The notes under the pieces were generated by a model. The model saw nothing but the letters and a program-made list of their open reading frames with translations. It ran no database searches and was not told where the DNA came from. Source: Gemella sp. GL1 (GTDB taxonomy: Bacteria; Bacillota; Bacilli; Staphylococcales; Gemellaceae). From it: DNA of 64,000 nucleotides. Positions within the stretch are counted from its first letter, which is position 1. Each line of letters opens with the position of its first letter. The translations under genes were made by a program, and so were the position numbers. The stretch is from NCBI RefSeq assembly GCF_013415365.1, contig NZ_JACBYB010000007.1:62001-126000 (forward strand). Direction: 5' to 3'. Positions 53,040-61,284 of the stretch are shown here, one piece after another.

Positions 53040-53237
53040 ATGTATAATCCTGAAATTGCTCAACTAATTTTAGATGAATCAAAGCGTTCTGTTCCTAAAG
53101 GTCAAGCTCACGATTTTGCACTTCCTGACTACGACCAACAGGATTTTAAAGATACCGCTGAACATCTAATAGCTAACGGTTCAATATCAGCTGAATTTGA
53201 ATATTTTTACGAATATAATCTAAGGTTTATTCATTAA
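53040..53237 (+). CDS. plus-strand accessory gene (moron) in the head operon
   Basis: 65 residues: MYNPEIAQLILDESKRSVPK, then DYDQQDFKDTAEHLIANGSI and SAEFEYFYEYNLRFIH. It is acidic, soluble and of unknown family. It is the only likely gene on the plus strand inside the structural region and carries its own extended -10 promoter and ribosome binding site, the usual signs of a moron expressed in the lysogen. Its end overlaps the convergent 53475 gene by 11 bases. Confidence 0.6.
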   Translation: MYNPEIAQLILDESKRSVPKGQAHDFALPDYDQQDFKDTAEHLIANGSISAEFEYFYEYNLRFIH

Positions 53238-53475
53238 CTTCTATAATATCTAATGAACTCACTATAGAATCAATATCTATCTGTCTTGGATACATTTCTA
53301 TAGTGAGTTTTGGTCTTTTTCCTGCGATCATTTCTAATTTAATTGATTTGACCTTTTCAACATCTTCCATATCCACACCTCCTATTTTTACTGAATAACC
53401 CTCAGATAATATTGAACTATCTTTAGTTACCGTTTCCGGATAGCGTGGTTTGATATTTAAATTTATGTTTTTCAT
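53227..53475 (-). CDS. phage protein of unknown function, possible MuF partner
   Basis: 82 residues, beta-rich: MKNINLNIKPRYPETVTKDS, then SVKIGGVDMEDVEKVKSIKL and KLTIEMYPRQIDIDSI. I start at ATG 53475 (AAAAGGAG upstream) rather than at 53496. It lies 50 bases after the small gene downstream of the MuF gene. Similar positions hold immunity or accessory proteins in phages with MuF toxins; there is no direct evidence here. Confidence 0.55.
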   Translation of the reverse strand: MKNINLNIKPRYPETVTKDSSILSEGYSVKIGGVDMEDVEKVKSIKLEMIAGKRPKLTIEMYPRQIDIDSIVSSLDIIEVNE

Positions 53476-53525
53476 ACCGTTCTCCTTTTCAAACATAATA
53501 AAAACACCTAACTGATGTTAAGTGT

Positions 53526-53711
53526 TTAAAGTATCGCAATATCTGGTGTTTCTATAATTTTAAAACGTTTCTTCTTTGAAACTGAACTTTGATTGTTATT
53601 AACACCCTTATTTTTTTTTCTAGTTTCATCAGCAGTGATAGAAACAAAATTCATAAATTCTTTTATCTCTTTTTTGGACATCTTTTTATCTAAAGTGTAT
53701 ACTTTTTCCAT
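53526..53711 (-). CDS. small basic protein downstream of the MuF gene
   Basis: 61 residues: MEKVYTLDKKMSKKEIKEFM, VSITADETRKKNK, a Ser/Asn linker and FKIIETPDIAIL. GAGGAG precedes ATG 53711, 15 bases past the MuF stop, so it is coexpressed with it. Unknown family; a candidate immunity or adaptor protein for the MuF C-terminal domain by position only. Confidence 0.5.
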   Translation of the reverse strand: MEKVYTLDKKMSKKEIKEFMNFVSITADETRKKNKGVNNNQSSVSKKKRFKIIETPDIAIL

Positions 53712-53726
53712 TTTTACCACTCCTCT

Positions 53727-55505
53727 TTACCTTATTTTTACATCTATGCCTTTATCGTTAATTATAACATCTTTTAAATATTTTTCAACTAATCTATTTA
53801 ACTCTTTATCTGTTTTGGCTTTTTCGATACCTTCTCTATATTTTTCAAGAATAATCATTGAATTCCCTATATTATAGTCAGTATTCTTACTAATATACTT
53901 TACCCCACCTTTATTAGTAACGACAGTAAGTGTTTTTACACTAGGTGTTGTAAAGAAGAATTTTATATCTGTTAGTGAAAAATTAGATTGTCCTGGATGA
54001 TTATGTATAACAACAAGCGAAGATTGAGGGCTAGCATTTAATAAGACTTTTACATCAGAATTAAAATCGACATTTTTTCTATTACCATAACTATATTTTA
54101 CACCACTAAAAGAAGTTAAATTGTATACTCCCGATACCTCATTACTATTATTTTTACTTTTAGCTATACTTAATAATTCTTTATGATGCGATTGTAGATT
54201 CTTACTATCCTGTTCATTAAACCCAGGTATTTTTACTAATGGTACTTTACTAATTGCTTCGTCTGTTATATCTATCTTTTTACCTATGTTTTTCGCTTCT
54301 AATCGTAACACTTGTAACTGCCTTCCATTCTTATTTTCTTTAATTTTAGCAGATTTATTTGTTTTTGTTAAGTGCTTCTTACTTCCCCTCTCCCTACTAG
54401 TATCCCTATAAAGAAACGGGTGCTTTTCTATATGCTGTTTAAGACCACTTCTAAGTGTCTTAAGTCTTAACTTATGCTTTTGTTCAAGCTCCTTATCATT
54501 TACTATCTTAGCTATCTCTATAAGTTCCTTAGATTTCCTTATCTCTCTTTCAAAGGCTCTTTGTTTGGCTTCTGCTTTGGCGTTTTCTATAGCTTTTTTT
54601 TCATCTATATTCTTAAGATGATCAGGTAAATCAGGTTTATAATTCATACCTAATACAAAAGGTGTCATATAATGATCGCAGTTAATACCTTGGCAGCCCT
54701 CAGGTTTTCCGTATCCATAATCAGATAATGCGTACACCTTTACACCATCGAAAGTCCCGCCCTTACCCTTAGAAACTATCTGATGTTGCAGAGGAGCACA
54801 ATAAGCTCTCGCTGAACTTTTAATAGAATAGTAAAAGGTATCTACTCCTAAATCTTCAGCTGACTTTTCCCTTAATTCTCTAGCAGTTCTCCTTGTTGTG
54901 GTCTTGATTATAGTTCTTAAATGTGGTTCTACACTTCTTTCTCTCCCTGCCTTGTCAGTAAAAGAATAAAAACCTTTTTTATGAGCTTTTTGCACAGCTT
55001 CTGACAATGCTTTTTCAGCTGTTTTAGTACCAGTGACTACTCCGGCTACTGACCCTAACACAGCTTGTTCAAAAGAACGTCTTATAGATTTAGGTAAAGT
55101 GATATTCAGTAAATTATCTACCTCAAACATTGTTTGATTAACTAAAGCATTTAAAGAGGCTTGAACTTGCGGGTCAGGTAAAGCATTTGACTTTAAAGCT
55201 GTTGTCAGTTGTTCGTGACTATCTTTATATATTCTATAACCTTCATTTTCAATTACATCTCTAAATATTTCTTCGGCAACACCTGCCTTTTCTGAAATCA
55301 TCTTAACAGATTCCTCTGTAAGCAAATGCATATCATTCAACTTCTCAAGTTGCCAAATGTAAGGATTTCTCTCAAGGTCTGCGTTACCCCTTTCAGCTAA
55401 CCTAGCTATCATATTAAACATAAGTTCAGTAGATAAATCTTGATATATTTGCTCTACTTGCTTAGATTTAACATAATATAACCCATCGTTATTTACAAGA
55501 TTCAT
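53727..55505 (-). CDS. MuF-type minor head protein with a JAMM-like C-terminal domain
   Basis: 592 residues. Residues 1-300 are a phage minor capsid 2/MuF head protein: KSIRRSFEQAVLGSVAGV, RTIIKTTTRRTAREL, AYCAPLQHQIVSKGKGG and CQGINCDHYMTPFVLG. A Lys/Glu-rich linker (310-420) follows. The C-terminal region (about 455-560) has NEVSGVYN, then VVIHNHPGQSNFSLTDIKFF, close to the JAMM metalloprotease motif (E, HxH, S, D), with one residue fewer than usual between H and S. MuF proteins with variable C-terminal domains are a known class of phage polymorphic toxins, injected with DNA. Protease activity is an inference. It lies three bases from the portal gene. Confidence 0.8.
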   Translation of the reverse strand: MNLVNNDGLYYVKSKQVEQIYQDLSTELMFNMIARLAERGNADLERNPYIWQLEKLNDMHLLTEESVKMISEKAGVAEEIFRDVIENEGYRIYKDSHEQLTTALKSNALPDPQVQASLNALVNQTMFEVDNLLNITLPKSIRRSFEQAVLGSVAGVVTGTKTAEKALSEAVQKAHKKGFYSFTDKAGRERSVEPHLRTIIKTTTRRTARELREKSAEDLGVDTFYYSIKSSARAYCAPLQHQIVSKGKGGTFDGVKVYALSDYGYGKPEGCQGINCDHYMTPFVLGMNYKPDLPDHLKNIDEKKAIENAKAEAKQRAFEREIRKSKELIEIAKIVNDKELEQKHKLRLKTLRSGLKQHIEKHPFLYRDTSRERGSKKHLTKTNKSAKIKENKNGRQLQVLRLEAKNIGKKIDITDEAISKVPLVKIPGFNEQDSKNLQSHHKELLSIAKSKNNSNEVSGVYNLTSFSGVKYSYGNRKNVDFNSDVKVLLNASPQSSLVVIHNHPGQSNFSLTDIKFFFTTPSVKTLTVVTNKGGVKYISKNTDYNIGNSMIILEKYREGIEKAKTDKELNRLVEKYLKDVIINDKGIDVKIR

Positions 55506-55507
55506 TA

Positions 55508-57016
55508 TTATTTACCTACTCTAGTTTCTTCATAAATGGTTGAATCTTCTTCACTTAGTACTGGCTGACTTTCCTCGTTGATTTCCTCATACATTTCCTC
55601 AGCTTCATCTTCAGTTACGTTTAATATCTTGGCGATAGCATACTTTTTAGAGATTAAGCCGCTAGCTACTGCCTTAGTCCAGTAGTCAAGTTCTGCGTTC
55701 CTATCAGTGAAAATACCATCATCAAGATTTATTGAGATTGTATCAAAGTCAGGTATATTACCAGAATATAAACCACTAGCTTTAGCCAATTCACAAATAG
55801 AGATAACCAATTCTTTTATCGAATGTTCAACAAGTGATACGATAGAGTTTCTCATTTGATAAGTATCCGAGTTTTCAGAAACAATTTCAGTCGCTGTCTT
55901 CATAGATTTACCATCAAAAGAAAACATACCAGCCGATACCCCTATCTGCATTTCAAATAGGGCTAGACCTTGATTAATAGACTTGATGTAATCATCAGCA
56001 CGTATAGCAGTAGTTAAGTCTACAATCTTACCATCGTCCATTCCTCCCATGTCAAACTGGACAAATACATTCTGTTCCGGGTCAAATCTTCGTTTAAATG
56101 TCATATTTCCATTTTCATTTTGTACTTTAATATCTGTTAGAGATTCAGGCACTGCCACCCTACGCTGACCCATCTTAATTTCCCAAAGAAACTCATCGTA
56201 AGTTCTATTGATAAAGTCTATGGTTGTCTTAGCATTATCAAAGATAGAAAGTCCTAAGGGTGAATTAATATCCTTATTATTCATACCCGGTGTCTTTAAG
56301 TATGTAAACAAGGGTCTAGACATACCAGAAAGAGTTACAACGTCTTGTAGATCGGGATATAAGTCTGTCACAGGTACCCTATTACCGATCATAGAAGATG
56401 TTTCAGATACATATAATTCATTGCTAATAACAAACCCTGTTTCTGTTCTCTCGTGAAATTCTAGCAAAGTATAATATTTAGTTTTTCCATTATCTGTTAC
56501 TGTTGTTTTCGTAACAATAGCAGCTTCTTCTATCTCTTGAGTATTAGATTTAAGTGGTAAAAATACTGGTGCTTGAATGAATGCCACTTTAATTGTGTCA
56601 TCTTCAACATAGGGCCTCATCGCAAGACCACCTAAAGCTAAAGCACTCTCTAAATACCTCTCAAAGTTTCTATTAAAACTATCTTTATACAAGACATCGT
56701 TCACAAATTCGTTAGCTATCTCATCATCTAAAATAATTTCGGCATTCTCATTGTAGACAAGTGAAGCTATTTTCTTACAAGCTGTTCTTGCTAATGGCAA
56801 GTGATTTAGTTTTCTTTTCTTGCTATCACCTTGAGTGTTTGTATACACAACATCATCAAAAGATGATTTGTAATAATCAAGGTTACTTTTTATTCTATTG
56901 TATTCTTGATCCGATAAGTTTATCTTACTGTGATCAAGAATACTATTTAAACTAGAAGTTGTCATTCTATATTTACTCCTATTAAAAAAATTCTTAATTC
57001 TATCTATTAAGTTCAT
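55508..57016 (-). CDS. phage portal protein (SPP1 gp6-like)
   Basis: 502 residues, forms the dodecameric DNA gate of the head. NHLPLARTACKKIASLVYNE, SALALGGLAMRPYVED, TIDFINRTYDEFLWEIKMGQ and SAGMFSFDGKSMKTATEIVS are the A118-type portal pattern. AGGAG lies before ATG 57016. The MuF gene follows after two bases. Confidence 0.9.
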   Translation of the reverse strand: MNLIDRIKNFFNRSKYRMTTSSLNSILDHSKINLSDQEYNRIKSNLDYYKSSFDDVVYTNTQGDSKKRKLNHLPLARTACKKIASLVYNENAEIILDDEIANEFVNDVLYKDSFNRNFERYLESALALGGLAMRPYVEDDTIKVAFIQAPVFLPLKSNTQEIEEAAIVTKTTVTDNGKTKYYTLLEFHERTETGFVISNELYVSETSSMIGNRVPVTDLYPDLQDVVTLSGMSRPLFTYLKTPGMNNKDINSPLGLSIFDNAKTTIDFINRTYDEFLWEIKMGQRRVAVPESLTDIKVQNENGNMTFKRRFDPEQNVFVQFDMGGMDDGKIVDLTTAIRADDYIKSINQGLALFEMQIGVSAGMFSFDGKSMKTATEIVSENSDTYQMRNSIVSLVEHSIKELVISICELAKASGLYSGNIPDFDTISINLDDGIFTDRNAELDYWTKAVASGLISKKYAIAKILNVTEDEAEEMYEEINEESQPVLSEEDSTIYEETRVGK

Positions 57017-57060
57017 TTGTTAATTCTCCTATGTTATAAGCCCAATAAAAAAAAGAACAC

Positions 57061-57699
57061 TTATTCAGCGTTCTTTCTAGTTATGCTAGATAATTTAAAA
57101 CTACAAACTCTATTACAAGTTTTAGATTTACTATATTTATTTACCATATACTCACTATTGCATATACAACATATTCTTTTTTCGTTATCTATCTCACTAA
57201 CTCTCCTATGATTAGAACGACAATTAGGGGAACAATACTTACCATGTTTTTTACCTGACGTAAAACTTTTACCACAATATTCACAATTCATTTTTGTAGC
57301 TCCCATTTTACCTAGGTTTAACCTTTTAGCGTGTTCACTATGCCATTTTCTTCCTTCTTCTGATTTATGCCATTCACTAGCTTTAATTCTAATGTTATCT
57401 AAATTCTTTTTGATTTTCTCTAACCTATTATCAGGAATATTGGCCCCGTGCCACTCTAAATGTTTCTTTTTAGTCATACACATTAGATTATCAATTTCAT
57501 TATTATCTTTATTTTCATCTTTATGGTGTATCTGATAACCTTTTGGTATCTCTCCGTTATGTTTTATCCACATATAAACATGCAACCTTGGTCTAAAACC
57601 AAAAATCTTTTTTGTAGATAAGTAATAACCAGTTTTAGTATCTCTTCTAAATTTGTAACCATCTACCATTGCGTAACCATCTATATATCTTACTTCCAT
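57061..57699 (-). CDS. HNH homing endonuclease with two zinc fingers
   Basis: 212 residues. A NUMOD-like start (GYKFRRDTKTGYYL) precedes the HNH motif: YQIHHKDENKDNNEIDNLMC, LEWHG. The C-terminal half carries two Cys4-type fingers: CEYCGKSF then YCSPNCRSNHR, and CCICNSEY then CNRVCSF. It is a free-standing mobile gene inserted between the large terminase and portal genes. GGAGG precedes ATG 57699. HNH enzymes next to terminase are common and can take part in packaging, but the Cys4 fingers and position also fit a selfish element. Confidence 0.88.
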   Translation of the reverse strand: MEVRYIDGYAMVDGYKFRRDTKTGYYLSTKKIFGFRPRLHVYMWIKHNGEIPKGYQIHHKDENKDNNEIDNLMCMTKKKHLEWHGANIPDNRLEKIKKNLDNIRIKASEWHKSEEGRKWHSEHAKRLNLGKMGATKMNCEYCGKSFTSGKKHGKYCSPNCRSNHRRVSEIDNEKRICCICNSEYMVNKYSKSKTCNRVCSFKLSSITRKNAE

Positions 57700-57755
57700 A
57701 ATCTACCTCCTACTAAACATTATAACACAATATCTAGTTGTGGTCATTGATTTCA

Positions 57756-59051
57756 CTATGATAAACCTAATATTTTAGAGTTATCTAGACAGAAGTATTT
57801 CATAAAGTCACAACAATGATCATCTTCTTTTATTACTTTGGGTTCTGGTGTGTTCAGTGTGTCTTCATCATATCTATAAATTTTATGTTCATGTACAAAT
57901 ATCTTGTTGTTTTCATTGTCCAAATAATAAAATCTACCACTTGCTAGTAAAGATACAACCATGTCAATCATAGTTTGATTTTTCTTTTTTGCTACCGGAT
58001 TCCACCTAATACTATAATCGTGATAGTACTGATTCCTTAAAGCACCCTCTGCACTATCAATAGTTCTTCTTAATACAGGCACTTTATACTTATCAATTAC
58101 CGCTTCTATAAACTCATGAATCATTACAGTCAGTTCAGATGGTGCTTTCTTAACCGATTTACCTACTGGACTATAGTAAAAAGTATCTAATAATATAACT
58201 TTACCTTTGACAGTAATAGCATAAGCTCCGCAAGCAGTTGCTGATTGTTGATGTCCTGTATCAAGTGCAAAAGAAATACCGTAAATTTTATCATCTGTAG
58301 GTAATCCATCTAATCTTTTGAACGTATTAATATTATAAACGTTAGTACCTAGACCTACTACTTCTCCTAAGTACATCCAGTTATAATAATCAATATCATT
58401 TTCTTTGTATCTCTCTATCTTTGCTTTCATTTGTTTAGATAAAAAACCTAGTTTATCATCAAGATATGTACTATGATGTATAAAGTAAGCTGGGTCTAAT
58501 ATCTTTTCTTCTACCCATTCGTTAATCCATTCATATGGGTTTCTTGGTGGGTTATACGAAAAGTAAACTTTAACCTGTTTATTTCCTGGTAATTCTTGAC
58601 GTATAAACGTATCTTCTACAACGTCAATATCTTCTCTCCCTGCAAACTCTGTTAATTCCTCAAACCAAACATGCGTGACATATCCTTTAGCAATCTTTTG
58701 TGATTTTAGTTTCATAGGGTCATCTACACCATAAAAATAGAAAGCAGTTCCTGTTTTTTTGTGAGTTATTTTTAATGGTGAAGAACCAAAAGTAAACTGA
58801 TTAGCTACTTTCATTTCATATATAGCCCACTTAATTTGTTCATATACTGATGTACGTAAATACTTACCTACTTTTCTTAGTACAACTACATTACTCAACT
58901 TATCATTTAGAAAGTCATTAACTAGCTTAATTGATATTACAGATGATTTAGTAGAACCACGACCACCTTTTAATATAAGATGGCTCTTTTCAGAAAATAA
59001 AACAGAATCAAATGTAGGATTAACTAATTTAGCAAGATTAAACTTACTCAT
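57756..59051 (-). CDS. terminase large subunit
   Basis: 431 residues. ATPase: LILKGGRGSTKSS (Walker A), VWFEELTEF (Walker B). Nuclease domain: FALDTGHQQSATACGAYAIT, RTIDSAEGALRNQYY, and DHCCDFMKYF at the end. It drives DNA into the head. I start at ATG 59051 (GGAG upstream), with an overlap of eight bases with the small subunit gene. The gene is uninterrupted. Confidence 0.93.
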   Translation of the reverse strand: MSKFNLAKLVNPTFDSVLFSEKSHLILKGGRGSTKSSVISIKLVNDFLNDKLSNVVVLRKVGKYLRTSVYEQIKWAIYEMKVANQFTFGSSPLKITHKKTGTAFYFYGVDDPMKLKSQKIAKGYVTHVWFEELTEFAGREDIDVVEDTFIRQELPGNKQVKVYFSYNPPRNPYEWINEWVEEKILDPAYFIHHSTYLDDKLGFLSKQMKAKIERYKENDIDYYNWMYLGEVVGLGTNVYNINTFKRLDGLPTDDKIYGISFALDTGHQQSATACGAYAITVKGKVILLDTFYYSPVGKSVKKAPSELTVMIHEFIEAVIDKYKVPVLRRTIDSAEGALRNQYYHDYSIRWNPVAKKKNQTMIDMVVSLLASGRFYYLDNENNKIFVHEHKIYRYDEDTLNTPEPKVIKEDDHCCDFMKYFCLDNSKILGLS

Positions 59052-59553
59052 TATATTCACTCCTATCAAAAATGAAACCTGTTATTTCTTCTTCACCTTC
59101 TACATTTGCTCCCACTTCTATTCTTAGTTTCTCTAATTCAAGTTCATATTTCTCAAGTTGCTTTTCTATCGGTATAATAGGAAATCTTTTCAATAATTCT
59201 TTTCCAGCTGTTATTACTTCTGTAATAGATGGTTTCTTTTCATATTCTACTACCTGCCCCGTTAAAGGACTAAGTTGTTTAACTTCTTCTGTAGTTTCTT
59301 GTCTAAAAATAGCAGTTAGACCTTCTAGTACTTCTGATTGAGTCGCTATAGTAGTTTTTTTAAGTCCTTCTAAGCGTTTATCTATATACGATTTTACACT
59401 AGGATTTTCTCGTATTTTATGAGCATCCGTTTTAGCGTATCTTTCACTATAACCAGCCTTTATTGCCGACTGGTAAACATTTCCTGAGATGATGTGCTCA
59501 TCAGCAAAACGTCTTTGTCTTTCATTCAATTTTCCACCACTCCTTTTTTTCAT
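59044..59553 (-). CDS. terminase small subunit
   Basis: 169 residues, DNA-binding partner of the large subunit. KLNERQRRFADEHIISGN, then YQSAIKAGYSERYAKTDAHK (helix-turn-helix) and VKSYIDKRLEGLK are the terminase_2 pattern. AGGAG-type site before ATG 59553. The C-terminal acidic part binds the large subunit. Confidence 0.92.
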   Translation of the reverse strand: MKKRSGGKLNERQRRFADEHIISGNVYQSAIKAGYSERYAKTDAHKIRENPSVKSYIDKRLEGLKKTTIATQSEVLEGLTAIFRQETTEEVKQLSPLTGQVVEYEKKPSITEVITAGKELLKRFPIIPIEKQLEKYELELEKLRIEVGANVEGEEEITGFIFDRSEYNE

Positions 59554-59559
59554 AATAAA

Positions 59560-59581
59560 AAGAGAGTTGTTACACTCTCTT
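59560..59581 (-). terminator. hairpin upstream of the terminase operon
   Basis: AAGAGAGT/ACTCTCTT with a 6-base loop and T5 on the minus strand, between the late regulator and terS. Confidence 0.7.
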
Positions 59582-59618
59582 CTGTGCGATATAATCTAAG
59601 AGATTAACTTCGCTACGC

Positions 59619-60056
59619 TTATAATATCATATTACCACCTTTTTTTCCGTAATTTCCGTAAACTTGTGTTGAATTTAATTTTTTGTATAAAATTTGTTTC
59701 TGTCTGTAAATCATCTTCTCTACACTAGATTCACTCCTGTGTATCATTTGACTAATACGTACTATCGATTCCCTTTTTAAATATCTACATATCATAACTT
59801 CTTTGATTTCATCGTCCATTTCTTTAAAAAGTTGCTTGACGCAATTTACAGCGTGTTTTCTTCTAATATACCAGCCATAATTCAATTTTCTTAACAAAGC
59901 TTGTTCTGTACTATTCTTCATTTTAGTTCTAACAACGCCTATATTTTCGTCCAGATCTTCAAAGGTATTGCTAGTAACTAAAAATAAATTCAATTCCTCC
60001 CTTATTCTCTCAAAATTATTTAAATAATAATTAGTTGCTTCCCACGAATATTTCAA
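59619..60056 (-). CDS. ArpU/RinA-like late transcription regulator
   Basis: 145 residues, helical. The C-terminal region DEIKEVMICRYLKRESIVRI then SQMIHRSESSVEKMIYRQKQ reads as a sigma-70 region 4-like helix-turn-helix, as in ArpU/RinA/DUF1492 proteins that switch on phage late genes. It lies directly upstream of the terminase operon, the usual place. The start is doubtful: TTG 60056 has AGGAG eight to nine bases before it; the GTG at 60074 would lie upstream of this site and has none. Confidence 0.75.
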   Translation of the reverse strand: MKYSWEATNYYLNNFERIREELNLFLVTSNTFEDLDENIGVVRTKMKNSTEQALLRKLNYGWYIRRKHAVNCVKQLFKEMDDEIKEVMICRYLKRESIVRISQMIHRSESSVEKMIYRQKQILYKKLNSTQVYGNYGKKGGNMIL

Positions 60057-60090
60057 TAAGATTTCTCCTCTCACTTATTATCGTTACCCA

Positions 60091-60312
60091 TCAAACTTCC
60101 CTCTTATACAAACCCCTATCGTAAAGCTCAAGCTCCATACTGAGTTTTTTATTCTTATCTTCTAACCTTTTTACTTCACTTTGTAAAACGTTGTTTTCTT
60201 TCATGTATTCTATTTTTTCAAGATGTGTAATACATAAGTAATACAAAACAACACACCAAGCAATAAATAAAATTACATGTAATAATACGTTTGTTTCAAG
60301 ATTTTTATTCAT
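60091..60312 (-). CDS. small membrane-anchored coiled-coil protein
   Basis: 73 residues: a hydrophobic helix (LLHVILFIAWCVVLYYL) near the N-terminus and a charged coiled coil (ENNVLQSEVKRLEDKNKKLS). It overlaps the redoxin gene by eight bases. Topology and size resemble Rz-like or other phage envelope proteins; function unknown. Confidence 0.6.
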   Translation of the reverse strand: MNKNLETNVLLHVILFIAWCVVLYYLCITHLEKIEYMKENNVLQSEVKRLEDKNKKLSMELELYDRGLYKREV

Positions 60313-60562
60313 TATATTTACCGCTATAATTTTCTATTCTATCCGGCTGAAATCCACACCATGAATCTTCCCAATCATTAACGCTGATTACTGGAAACTG
60401 TGTAAATCCTTTTTCACGCAGCATATCTATCACATCGTCACTGTTATCTAGATTATGCGTTGCTACTTCTTCAAATTTTATCTCATGAAATTTCATCATC
60501 TCTTTTGTTGTGCTGCAGTTTACGCAAGGTACTGTTGTATATACTATTATTTTATTTGTCAT
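60305..60562 (-). CDS. NrdH-like glutaredoxin
   Basis: 85 residues with thioredoxin fold. The redox motif is CVNC (Cys13, Cys16), and the cis-Pro segment is TQFPVISVNDWEDSWCGFQP, typical of NrdH redoxins, the electron donors of class Ib ribonucleotide reductase. No reductase gene is near, so the phage protein probably feeds the host enzyme to raise dNTP supply. AAGGAG precedes ATG 60562. Confidence 0.85.
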   Translation of the reverse strand: MTNKIIVYTTVPCVNCSTTKEMMKFHEIKFEEVATHNLDNSDDVIDMLREKGFTQFPVISVNDWEDSWCGFQPDRIENYSGKYNE

Positions 60563-60574
60563 TGTTATTCTCCT

Positions 60575-60862
60575 TTAATTTTTCATAATATAATCTATAT
60601 ATTCACTTGTAGGTCTCCACGTTTTACAGATACATTTGTACTCAACACTGCCGTACAGTAGTTCGTTTACTGTAATATCAGCAAATTTAGCTATTGCTTT
60701 TATTCTTTCTTTGTTGGGTAATGAACGACCGTTTTCCCAACCTATAACACTACTATCACTAGCTCCGAACAATTTTCCGAAATCTTTAAAAATATATCCC
60801 TTATTCAATCTTATTTGCTTAATTCTTAAACCTACATTTTTTTTATTTACTTGTATTTTCAT
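60575..60862 (-). CDS. XRE-family helix-turn-helix protein
   Basis: 95 residues: LRIKQIRLNKGYIFKDFGKL, FGASDSSVIGWENGRSLPN, then ITVNELLYGSV. The N-terminal HTH is of the XRE type; the last 30 residues (CICKTWRPTSEYIDYIMKN) are unusual, with two Cys. It is not a clear CI repressor, lacking a second domain. It lies between the iteron cluster and the redoxin gene. Confidence 0.8.
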   Translation of the reverse strand: MKIQVNKKNVGLRIKQIRLNKGYIFKDFGKLFGASDSSVIGWENGRSLPNKERIKAIAKFADITVNELLYGSVEYKCICKTWRPTSEYIDYIMKN

Positions 60863-60934
60863 TATATTAATTACCTTTTTTCTAAAATCTTCACACTTCT
60901 GATAATATTCAACTAATATCCAACAGATTTAATA

Positions 60935-61276
60935 GGTAACATGTTACCTTTTTTAATTTAGTTACCCTCTCAAACCCTTGATACAACTAGGTTTGTTTGA
61001 ATCTAGGTACAGGTAACATGTCATCTCAAATCTATATATAGTAAATTACTACTTTAAAGCAAGAAAGTACTAATTTTACTCAAATACTTTTAATCAATGT
61101 TACCTTTGTTACCTTGTTACCTTTTAACAAATATTATATAATTATTATTTATTATATAAAGGTTATAACCTTTATACATCAAGGAATACAAATTATTAAT
61201 ATATAATATATATTAGTTAAAATAAAATTAAAAAAATGGGTAACTTAAACGTAACTTAAATTTTAAAAAAGTTACC
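60935..61276. other. GTTACC iteron cluster, candidate phage origin
   Basis: Nine copies of GTTACC or GGTAAC in 342 bases: 60935, 60943, 60961, 61012, 61099, 61108, 61116, 61239, 61271. The first two form the perfect palindrome GGTAACATGTTACC (60935-60948), and three are spaced 8-9 bases apart at 61099-61121. The stretch 61122-61238 is nearly pure A/T, and there is no gene from 60863 to 61284. It lies just past the primase/helicase gene. Iterons plus an AT-rich unwinding region are the usual parts of a replication origin. Confidence 0.5.
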
Positions 61277-61284
61277 TTTTTTAA

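Noticed and set aside
56208-57211. Plus-strand frames over portal and endonuclease genes
   Set aside because: Shadows of well-supported minus-strand genes without start signals.
60935-61276. GTTACC repeats as a CRISPR array
   Set aside because: The unit is only six bases, occurs in both directions and has irregular spacing. No cas gene is present.
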